A stretch of DNA of 19,155 nucleotides. Source: Conidiobolus incongruus B7586 (Eukaryota > Entomophthoromycota > Entomophthoromycetes > Entomophthorales > Conidiobolaceae). A program made the position numbers and the translations under genes. The stretch's first letter is position 1; each line of letters opens with the position of its first letter. Positions 11,101 to 19,155 of the stretch are shown here, in pieces. The notes under the pieces are model-generated. The model did no database searches and was not told the DNA's origin. It saw only the letters and a program-made list of their open reading frames with translations. The stretch is taken from positions 1 through 19,155 of the forward strand of contig JNEM01008487.1 in assembly GCA_000697335.1 (NCBI GenBank), written 5' to 3'.

Positions 11101-13059
11101 TGCTAAATTTATATTTTGTGATTTTGCTAATTTTAACAATACTTATAAGTTTAAAAACATATAATTTAATAATCAAAAATATAATTCTAGAATATTCCAT
11201 ATTGAAATTATAAGAATCAATAATAAAGTTTAATTATACAAATTATACAAAATATATTTCTAATATTATATTGGGTATATACAATACTTATAAAGAAGGA
11301 ATATATATTCATATTTTAAATTTTTAATTATCATTTAATTGGTATATTCATTAATAAAAATGATAATAATAATAATATCTTTTTAATTAATTTTTAATAT
11401 AAGATGTTTCAGAATCACTAAATTATATATGTAAATTTATCAATATATAAATTTTGAAATAGCCTGTCATTTGAAAGGTTAAATATTTAATTTTCCAAAT
11501 TATTAAAAGTATACCATATAGTTTAGCATTAGCAAATATTAATATAGTATAATATCCAATGTAATTCAATGATGAAAATTTGTTTATTGAAAAATGTGTG
11601 AAGAATGAAAACATTATGAGTTTTTAATATTTTAATAATAAAAAGTAAAAAATTAATCAAATATATAACATGGTAAATTAATAATTATTTTTCATAGAAA
11701 TTAATATCAGGTTCAAACATAAAAAATAATTCATTCGATTATATTAAAGAATATATATCAACTATAACCTTAAATATATCAAATAAACTAAGGAATCTGT
11801 CTATTTTTCAAAATGTTAGGGGAAACATGTTAATTAATCATAAAGAAATTTTATATATTGATTATATTAATAATATATACAGTGTAATTTATTAAATTAA
11901 TTTTGAACAAATTTCAATAAACCTAGCTTAAAAATTCATAAAACCCCAATAAAAAATCATAAGTTATCAATTCAATGCATTAATATTTTTAAGCTTGTAG
12001 GATAAATATTTGTTTGATATGAAATATTGTTAATTTACTATAATAGAAATCATTCATATTAAAATGGTTAAATAAGATCGATACAATTTTTCTAATGATA
12101 TAATTTGATTTTATCAAAACGATTAATATAAAAATAGTCCAAAAATATTAAAAAGGAATTATTTTTATATTAAGTTTTAAAAGTTATTTTGCTTAATATT
12201 ATAGAATTCGAATAGCTTTATTTTTTCTTTATATTGTTATTAATATATATATTTTTTATAATTCGATCACTTTAGCTTGATATAATTTTTAAAATATTTG
12301 TTTCATCATAAAAATTACTAATTTACTGAATATCATCTTTATTAGAGATATACTTTGTTTGATATATAATAGAAATTTAAAAAATTATCAATTATTCAAA
12401 TTAGATTAATGTGTTTAAAGTGTAATTGAACAAACAGCATAATATTCTATTTAAAAATTTGTATAAAACATATTTCAATAACCAAATTAATAGTCAAATT
12501 ATACATATCACTTCATTTTAAGTATTTAAAAATAATTTGATAATGGAAATATTTGAAATAATAAATACATGGTGTTTATTATCATTATTTATTTGTTGTC
12601 CGAAACAGTTAAATTTTAAATTGATATAATTTTTGTAATAAGTGAAAGTGATAAAGATATGTTGCATAATATTCAAACAATTAAATCTCTCGAATTTTAA
12701 TAACTCAAATTTATATCAAATGCTTTTAATGGTACGTGAACTTTAATCATTTTCAGGTATAGTGGTATTTTGAATAATATTTTAAAAATTTTGATGATAT
12801 TATCCATCCTCAAAATATGAGATTTGATTGAATAAATATTCTTGAGCTTTATCATGAGGATAGTAACAATATTATTGAAATTTAACTGATTCTTCATCAC
12901 CAAGTTTTCAACTATTCTAATATTTACTCAAAATCATTATATTTTTTTCTTCTAGAAATATTGTAATTTTAATTGTTAAAAATTCAATTACTTGATAAAT
13001 TTAGAAATCACACTACTACATTACCTAAAATAGAAAATGTTTAAAATTTATCAAATTAC
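8119..13059. other. Long AT-rich gene-free interval between the U2 genes
   Basis: Nearly 5 kb with no supported gene. From 8119 to about 9200 the composition is intermediate; from there to about 12,900 it is mostly extremely AT-rich. Frames of 63-68 codons on the - strand at 11423-11614 and 12697-12903 are dominated by Ile, Lys, Asn, Leu and Phe, with no motif, and are expected by chance. The only notable item is a 7-bp inverted repeat at 9635-9661 (CTTGGCT/AGCCAAG). No transposon ends or coding remnants are recognisable. Confidence 0.5.
9635..9661. repeat. Inverted repeat, 7-bp arms
   Basis: CTTGGCT at 9635-9641 is the reverse complement of AGCCAAG at 9655-9661, with a 13-nt loop. The arms are GC-rich for this AT desert, which is why it stands out. 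No neighbouring gene explains it. Confidence 0.35.
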
Positions 13060-13105
13060 ACCCATAATACCGATTTGGATGAAAAATTTTGAAAGTAGTA
13101 TAAAT
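13060..13105 (+). promoter_or_regulatory. U2 copy 2 promoter: upstream element and TATA box
   Basis: ACCCATAATA at 13060-13069 and GTAGTATAAAT at 13095-13105 are identical to the blocks before copy 1. The TATAAAT begins exactly 35 bp upstream of the RNA start, as in copy 1. The spacing between the two elements is one base shorter. The bases between and around them differ from copy 1, so this is not a simple recent duplication of the whole flank. Confidence 0.65.
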
Positions 13106-13133
13106 ATGTCAAATAATTCTTAGATTGAGACTT

Positions 13134-13319
13134 ATCCTCTCTTGCCTTTTGGCTAAGATCAAGTGTAGTATCTGTTCTTTTCAGAATAATTTCTGAAATG
13201 AGTCCTACGGGACTCGGAAATTATTTTAATTTTTGTACCTCGGAGGGAGCGCCTCTGCTTGCATGCTCTCCTTCCACAGGTGTCCCTAGTATTGCAGTAC
13301 CTCTAGGTGACGCCGAGCC
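13134..13319 (+). ncRNA. U2: U2 spliceosomal snRNA, copy 2
   Basis: Second full-length U2 gene, 186 nt, on the same strand and 5,223 bp downstream of copy 1. It is identical except for A at 13228, where copy 1 has T at 8005. That base lies immediately before the Sm site (ATTTTTG at 13229-13235) and leaves it intact. The branch-recognition GTAGTA (13165-13170), the UACG-capped stem IIb, stem III and the stem IV loop are all unchanged. With the same promoter and 3' elements as copy 1, it is expected to be expressed; nothing marks it as a pseudogene. A 70-codon frame starting in its 3' end (13307-13519) is not a gene. Confidence 0.95.
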
Positions 13320-13341
13320 TTTTTATTATTTTCAAAACCTT
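13320..13341 (+). terminator. Shared 3'-flank motif of U2 copy 2
   Basis: The 22 bp directly after the RNA match the copy 1 flank at 21 of 22 positions (T-run, ATTTTCAAAACCTT core). The two flanks are unrelated beyond it. Probably a signal for 3'-end formation of the U2 precursor; inferred from two copies only. Confidence 0.55.
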
Positions 13342-14696
13342 TCTAATATTCTGCTTAAATGTTAACAGAATATTTCAAAAATTTTTTTTTCAGTATCATC
13401 TTTTTATGGTGATGTTATCCAAAATTATAACACTCCACTATAATCGAGTAATTTTTTACTCGAATTATATGATGTTATTTCTAATTTTTCACCCCATATC
13501 TCCAAATATCGAGATATAGGTTGAGCTATTTAAAAGCAATACAAGTTAAAGCGCACATATTTATCACAACAGCGCTTTATATTATATCTTTCATTTTAAA
13601 TTCGAATTATTCATCCACATCAAGCTAATTTGCGATTTTCTTAAAGTACACTCTTTATTAGCTAGTATTTGATGAAATTAGTATTTGAAGTTGAAATCCT
13701 TCACGATATTTTCTTAAAAATAGAATTCTAATGCTCGAGTGTTAAATTTTTACTCGTCTCTGCCAGAGATGTGTTTTCTATTACTTTAAACTATAAATTT
13801 CATCTATGTGTTTGTAATTTAAATACAAATTGTAATATTTGCTAATCCTAATAGAGGGTTAGTATATATTTGACTTCTTTATATTTATTTCACTTTTCAT
13901 TATCGATATATACCATCTCTACAATTTAATTTTAAATTTTTTCACGGAAATTGTTATTTCATTAATTTCTTTTAGCTAAAATTTTAACTTTAAAATATGT
14001 ATACCGCCTAAATAATATAATAGTTGATACTTATTCCATTTATTAATTAACCTTTGTTATACATTTTACCATAAAGCAATATATCAGAGTTTAAGTAAAT
14101 TTACAACCTTATTTCCAATTTGATTTAAAATTTTTTTAATAGCTATTATTTTTATTATTAATACATAATAATAGTTTTAAATAATTATATAAATTATATT
14201 ATTCAATAAAATAGTATAATGATACTTAAATATTCACTCTAATTAAATAAAGATCAATTTCAAAATAATAAAAAACGATTTATAGTTATTCCAAATAAGT
14301 GGCAATTTAAATATTTATTATTTACATTACTTTCCAGTACACTCCTATTTGTTGCATTAATATTAACTTTAATTCAGTTTAGAACTTTTTGAAAATAGAA
14401 ATATTTTGAATATTATTAGCCTTTAAGATATTTGTCCTTATATAATTATTTTGATAGGTATCATTAATTTTTGTTCTCATGATTACTAATAAACAATGTA
14501 TTTTTCTTATTGTTTCAAGTAAAGTTGATATAGTCATAAATTTAGCATATAAATATGGCCGATAGATTAAGTTATTATTAGTATATTCTTTAATTTATAA
14601 TAATAAATTTATTAATAAAAAATAATTAAAATTATTGATATCATTATTTTATAATTTTTAAAAATATAGGTTAATCTAGTCTTATAATTTTAAATT
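13342..14696. other. Intergenic DNA after U2 copy 2, with hairpin cluster
   Basis: No coding gene is supported. The stretch 13,342 to about 13,900 is less AT-rich than usual for this window and holds several short hairpins between 13444 and 13769, listed separately. From about 14,090 the DNA becomes very AT-rich up to the end of the LACTB2-like gene. No recognisable snRNA (U1, U4, U5, U6) or tRNA was found here. Confidence 0.45.
13444..13769. repeat. Cluster of short hairpins
   Basis: Five perfect stems lie within about 325 bp: TCGAGTAA/TTACTCGA (13444-13451 with 13456-13463, 4-nt loop); ATATCTC/GAGATAT (13496-13502 with 13511-13517); TAAAGCGC/GCGCTTTA (13547-13554 with 13572-13579); CGAGT/ACTCG (13736-13740 with 13752-13756); and TCTCT/AGAGA (13757-13761 with 13765-13769). 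The ACTCG/CGAGT word is used twice. This may be a structured untranslated RNA or simply clustered palindromes. No family is recognised. Confidence 0.35.
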
Positions 14697-15579
14697 TCAC
14701 TGCTGATCTTTTAACTCCCAATAGATGGTATCATTATCTTTAGTAATTTTGTTAACTTTATCATCGACTACCAATTTTTCCAAATGTAACTTCACTACCC
14801 TTTCAGCTGCCAAAAGAACACCGTCGGGATAGCCTACATAGATTACTTTGACAATTCCTGCACTGGTCCAGAAGGTGGGATGTTTGGAAACATCGCTAGA
14901 TTTGGCTAATATGTCCAATATTTGATTCTCCCTTTCCATTCAGTGATCAATATACTCTTGAATAACATGGGTGGGATTTTTGAGTTCAGGACCGTGGCCT
15001 GGGAGAATAATTTCAAATTGAATGGGGTAATTCTTGACAAGATGCAGAGATTTCATATAATCGCTCAAGTTGTTAAAGACCGCAGTCCCCTGGCCTAAGA
15101 TCATATCACCACTGAATAATATGTGGTCCTGTTTTAAAACGAAGCATACGTGATCTTGACAATGTCCAGGTGTGATGAGGGAAATGAGATTGAGATTGGG
15201 CTCAATTTCAAAAGATTGTTCATGTTTGATATCAATGTAGGAATTATTTTTGGGATCATCGGCATAATACTTTTTGTAAATTGCAGATGGTTTGGACAGT
15301 GAGAGGACTTGCTCAATACCATCAACGTCATCGTAATGATGATGGGTGATGACTACCTTGTCAATCGAGCACTTTTCATCCTTTAATACTTTCTCCAAGC
15401 TGGAGCGATATTCCTTTACACCTGCACCAGTGTCGATGAGAGCGCGACGAGGGCCTTGCCCAACGAGATAAGTATTCGTGCCTTGTAATGTGAAAGGACC
15501 TGGATTAGAACCCAAAATCCGGATAAGAATTCTTGGACAATCTGGTAATTACAGGGATTGAAACTATCTCAGCAGACAT
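14697..15579 (-). pseudogene. LACTB2-like metallo-beta-lactamase-fold endoribonuclease, damaged
   Basis: Resembles LACTB2, an MBL-fold enzyme of about 288 residues shown in animals to be a mitochondrial endoribonuclease. Likely ATG at 15577-15579, giving MSAEIVSIPVITRLSK. One extra base at about 15531 then shifts the frame to ILIRILGSNPGPFTLQGTNT, which aligns with the family without a gap once the base is skipped. Residues 79-84 read HHHYDD where the metal motif should be HxHxDH: the final His is Asp (GAC, 15327-15329). The later ligands are kept (GH 139, GD 158, PGHG 195). A TGA at 14940-14942 (codon 213) stands where LACTB2 has Arg, after YIDH; the C-terminal domain then continues in frame to 14697 (about 80 residues). 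Total about 293 codons. Three lesions suggest a recent pseudogene; sequencing errors could explain some. It lies 266 bp downstream of the next gene, on the same strand. Confidence 0.8.
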
Positions 15580-15845
15580 AATTGCTATTTCATTTGATCA
15601 ATAATTATTATTTTCTCTAGTTAAATAAATATAATAATTGAATTGAATAATTATGGTTTGGAATTTAGCATACATGTGATGGAATGAGATCAAAGTGGAA
15701 ATTTATTGAAAAAACGTTGGAAAAATGAACAGTCGAAAAATCGTTAAAATTAATTAAATGCAAATGAATTCAAATCAGTCAATTAATAGCTGTGTGTTTA
15801 ATACATTGACAGTAAACATAAATAATCTTTAATATTGTTAGTTAG

Positions 15846-16793
15846 TTAGTATGCCACAAAATACCAGATCAGGCACCCGATGATGAGCATGAGCAGAGGG
15901 ATGGAGAAGATGCTCATATAGAAATTAAGTTTCTTAAAGATCAGGTCGTTCGAATGAGTGCCAGTGTCGACTTTGGGGTAAATTGCGCCGATCCACCAAC
16001 ACGGAAGAAATAGAAAACCCAGTACAAAAAGGATTGAGCCTGGTGGAATGGTGTTCGATGGAGATAGTGGTCGACTGTTGAACTCGGACACTTCAGAAGC
16101 ATCACATTTGTACGTTGTCGACGTTACTGCCCGCTCCATATTAGTAAAACTTGGCTTCGGCACGAGTTGTTTGAGTTTGGCTAGAGGGAAGGAGAGTGTG
16201 GAAGGTTTGCGAGGGAAGCCCAGCGAACTTCGCCTGGAGTTCGCAGATTGTTGGGAGTTAAGCGAGGATTGGGAGTCGTAACTAAAACGGTGGGGAAAAG
16301 CTATGGGAGCATTGTGATTCAAATCAGAATTTAATTGAGAAAAGTTAACCAAATCTTGAAATATGGTCTTATTGATATTTTCCATAACTTCATTCACAAC
16401 TGTCTCGCTTGACGAATGTTTACGAACTGATTTGGGTGGCTGTATTGAAGATGCTATAGATATCTTATTTTTTAATGTTTTTACTATTTTCTCTTCCGGG
16501 GAAGATTGTGTTATCACATCTTCAGCACATTCTACAAAATCTATTACTGTGTGGTCTGGTTGAGGTGATTCGTTGTTTGCAAATAAGTTCACGCAGGACG
16601 GATGTTTGGTACGAGTTTTAGTTGGAGCGATGCTTGATGAGGGTGTGGAATTGAGGGTTGAGCGGTATGTATTTGAAGAGAATTGAGTTGGACGAGACGA
16701 GGTAGACGAGGTATGTTTGAGTTTGTTGGGATGGGAGTCAGAAGTATATAAATGAGACACGGATAAAGGGTTGATTAGAGTACGCTGACTCAT
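15846..16793 (-). CDS. Ser-rich protein with C-terminal two-helix membrane hairpin
   Basis: 315 residues. Residues 1-250 are polar, rich in Ser, Thr, Asn and Pro and probably disordered. There are basic-Ser sites such as RRSSL at 187-191, a fit to a PKA-type phosphorylation site. Residues 253-273 form a first hydrophobic helix with GFLFLPCWWIGAIYP. After a 19-residue loop (274-292) a second helix fills 293-313, and the chain ends two residues later. The shape, with a long Ser-rich cytosolic tail and a GFxFxPxWWIGAxxP helix in a terminal hairpin, resembles a conserved fungal serine-rich family of unknown function that I know from memory; I cannot name a member. The frame is uninterrupted and has no visible intron. 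The ATG follows a weak context (C at -3), but no better upstream start is apparent. Frames on the opposite strand (16048-16281, 16363-16563) are shadows of it. Confidence 0.8.
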   Translation of the reverse strand: MSQRTLINPLSVSHLYTSDSHPNKLKHTSSTSSRPTQFSSNTYRSTLNSTPSSSIAPTKTRTKHPSCVNLFANNESPQPDHTVIDFVECAEDVITQSSPEEKIVKTLKNKISIASSIQPPKSVRKHSSSETVVNEVMENINKTIFQDLVNFSQLNSDLNHNAPIAFPHRFSYDSQSSLNSQQSANSRRSSLGFPRKPSTLSFPLAKLKQLVPKPSFTNMERAVTSTTYKCDASEVSEFNSRPLSPSNTIPPGSILFVLGFLFLPCWWIGAIYPKVDTGTHSNDLIFKKLNFYMSIFSIPLLMLIIGCLIWYFVAY

Positions 16794-19155
16794 TAGATTG
16801 TATAATTATATTAAAGTACAATAAATTAAAACATTAAAAAATAGTAGTAAATTCAAGATTCATTAAATTATCCTATTTAAATCCTCTAATTAATGAATCC
16901 AAAAATAAAATAAAAAATTGGATTAAATAAGGTTAATTGAATTCAATTCAATTTTAGGATAATTAATATCTGAGTTTATCGCTATAAAATTATATTAGGA
17001 CTTATTATTTATAATATTACTATTGATAAAATGAATAATTATTCAAATCTTCCACTTTATATTCTGTGAAAGTTGTGAAACATCAATTCTTTTATACAGT
17101 ATTAACACCTCCAGCCACAATATGAAACGATTATGGGACATTGGCAAAATTCTAATAATATCTAGAGTGATTCGTTAAACTTTGTGTAAAATGGAATTGA
17201 TAAAGAGAAATTATCACTGAAATTAGATGATAGTTATATAAAATATAGATAAAGTTACCCATTTTATGATATCACATCAATAACCTATTTCACTGATCAT
17301 TGACTCAATTGGTTAATACTCTTGTTAATCTTAACTCAATTTATGGTCCTTGCTATTTGATAAAAATTCAAATTACTTATTATTAAAAAAATCAATATAA
17401 TTAACTTTATTGAGAGGATATTTATTAATTCATAGCTAAATTATTGTTCTTTGTTTATGATATAAATAATATTTTTTACTAATAAGCATGGATATATATA
17501 ACCAAAATCTTTGATAAATTATCAAATGTTATTGAGAACCGAGGTTAATGTACAAATTCATTTCAATACAATTACATTTCATTTGAATCAAGTAGAAATT
17601 TTATGATTCAAGTAAGAATTTGAGATTTACTTTTCATACTTGTCAATAAATATTATCAAAAATATTGATCTTCCTGAGCTCAATTAACTTATTCAATTGC
17701 AATATTTGAATATTTTAATTTCGGAAGAAAGGATTCGGAAATTTTTGCAAAGAAATTACAACTAAATAAGATAAAATCAAGTAATTGTTGAATCATTATT
17801 TTTTATACCTTGTTTATTTTATAATTAAGATTTTAACTTTTAGCAAATATTTACATTATTTTATTACAACATTGCGAATCATTATTTAATACTCTTTTAT
17901 TTGAAACCATTTCAAACCAATGAATTTTTCTAAAATCTTCTAATTGAGAATTTGAAAATTATAAAATTAATAATTTTTTTATTTCATTACAATTGAAATA
18001 AATCATAATATTTGATATTTATTACAAAGAATGAAAAATTTTAAAATCTATAGTTACTCTCTCTGATAATTAATGTAAACTAAATACAGCAACATCTAGT
18101 CATAATTATAATTTTTTATACTTTATGATTACATTATTAATTAACTATAATATGTTAAACTTAAGAGCTTGAATCAACAACAAAAATGAAGTTATTTAAA
18201 ACAATATTATCATTGAAATAGTTAGAAATTAAATTGAATACATATTATTCATAAACATAGCATTTGTTGTTATTATTACTCTAATACATTAAAGACTTAG
18301 ATTTTGACCATATAAGAAAAATTGACAAAATTCAGAATTTTTTCTTCTAAGTAATTGTATATATTATTATATTCATATTGTAATTAAAATAAGAATTATG
18401 TAATATTGATAATATTTTAAAAAGTAATATATACTAAGATCTAATAATTTATTCCATTAATTTTGCAAATGAGTTTTGTATTTTTTGCTTTGATTTTTAT
18501 TATAAAATCTTTTTAATATTAATTTATATTCAAAAATATTATTAAATATAGTAAAAATATTAATAATAATAAAAACCTATAATATTCCTTAATATTAATA
18601 TAGAAGTTAAATAATGGCACAATTTTGAAATTAAAATTAAATAAATAAATTAATAAATAATATAAAGTTAATAGCCTTTTTTATTATTAATAACTTTTAT
18701 TAAATTTTTGATAAGCTTTTAATATTTAGAAAATAATTCTTTTTATTAAAAACTGATATTTAATATTACACAAACTAATTTAATTTGTTTATAAGAATTT
18801 TTTTCTTGTAAGCTATTTTTTTAACTATTTAAAACAATTATAATCATATTTATAATTAAATAAATATACTAGATATGATAACTCTCTTTAGTTTTTTATA
18901 TATAAAACATCTTTTATAGCTTTAATTTTTTATATTTTATAATTATTTTATAAAATAATAAATGTCTTTAATTTATTTTAACAATATTATTTAAAAAAAT
19001 AATATATAATTTACTATTAATTAATTTTTCTTAAGTTATAAAATAAAAAAACTATATATTATTATAACTTGTTATAATGATTAATACTCATTTATATTTA
19101 AAATATTTATTTATTCAAATTTATAAAAAAAATTAATTTAACTTAATTTAATATT
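16794..19155. other. Gene-free AT-rich right end
   Basis: The 5' flank of the Ser-rich membrane gene (16794 to about 17000) includes a perfect 14-bp palindrome AATTGAATTCAATT at 16935-16948, about 145 bp before its ATG; no clear TATA box can be assigned. From 17000 to 18300 composition is moderate, with one possible LINE remnant (17043-17174, listed separately). The final 800 bp are extremely AT-rich with no feature I can support. Confidence 0.5.
17043..17174 (-). mobile_element. Possible LINE (non-LTR) protein fragment
   Basis: A 43-codon open stretch on the - strand, bounded by stops, reads RITLDIIRILPMSHNRFILW and goes on LEVLILYKRIDVSQLSQNIKW. The pattern of a short linker, an aromatic/hydrophobic FILWL, then about ten residues to a 'xxLxxxxIKW' segment recalls the region following the reverse transcriptase in many LINEs (the zf-RVT type domain), where FxWL...RL...L..W is usual. 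The zinc-binding cysteines are not present and nothing around it adds reverse transcriptase motifs. It would be an old, isolated fragment. The match is from memory of the family pattern and is weak. Confidence 0.25.

Noticed and set aside
11423-12903. Two 63-68 codon frames on the - strand (11423-11614 and 12697-12903)
   Set aside because: Both sit in hyper-AT DNA and have the amino-acid bias of chance frames.
13307-13519. 70-codon open frame on the + strand
   Set aside because: It begins in the 3' end of U2 copy 2 and has only hydrophobic low-complexity content.
14940-14942. TGA read as a sense codon through genetic-code change
   Set aside because: The other genes here end at normal positions, the aligned residue is Arg and not Trp, and the same gene also has a frameshift and a lost ligand, so simple decay or error is more economical.
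15134-15331. 65-codon - strand frame within the LACTB2-like gene
   Set aside because: It is an alternative frame over the conserved MBL core and has no family similarity.
15513-15515. TTG at 15515 as start of the LACTB2-like protein
   Set aside because: Family similarity (ILIRI, then RLSK in the shifted frame) continues upstream to an ATG at 15577-15579, so TTG is internal.
16048-16563. Frames on the + strand opposite the Ser-rich membrane gene
   Set aside because: They are antisense shadows of a Ser-rich coding frame; no motif and no promoter.
15636-16953. Shared 13-nt word ATTCAATTCAATT upstream of both - strand genes (15636-15648 and 16941-16953)
   Set aside because: The two occurrences are in opposite orientation, and ATTGAATT-type words are common across the window, so chance is a sufficient explanation.

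Overview
The window looks like nuclear DNA of a very AT-rich fungus, probably an early-diverging one (Zoopagomycota/Entomophthoromycotina- or Glomeromycotina-like). This placement is inference. It rests on two complete spliceosomal U2 snRNA genes of fungal type, compact genes without visible introns, a LACTB2-type hydrolase, and a Ser-rich protein with a C-terminal membrane hairpin of a kind I recall from fungi. Sampled lines run from about 5-10% GC in the emptiest stretches to 30-37% in small islands and in the genes, so the DNA is a mosaic. I see no tRNA, rRNA, CRISPR array or recognisable complete transposon.

Layout: 1-6,000 is gene-poor, with two low-AT islands (285-530 and about 2,985-3,245) and several perfect or near-perfect inverted repeats at 4.2-5.0 kb. 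A short homeodomain gene (6271-6687, +) follows a promoter with CCAAT boxes and a TATA box. Two U2 snRNA genes lie on the + strand (7911-8096 and 13134-13319). They differ at one of 186 positions and lie 5,223 bp apart, with AT-rich filler between them. Both have the same promoter elements (ACCCATAATA at about -74, GTAGTATAAAT ending at -29) and a shared 22-bp 3' flank; outside these the flanks look unrelated. About 100-450 bp downstream of the second copy lies a cluster of small hairpins. On the - strand are a damaged LACTB2-like gene (14697-15579) and, upstream of it, an intact gene for a Ser-rich membrane-hairpin protein (15846-16793). The right end (16794-19155) is gene-free except for a possible fragment of a LINE protein near 17.1 kb.

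The genes do not form an obvious pathway. The most useful points are the twin U2 genes, which allow promoter and 3' elements to be read by comparison, and the LACTB2 gene, which has a frameshift, a lost metal ligand and an in-frame TGA while its neighbours are intact.
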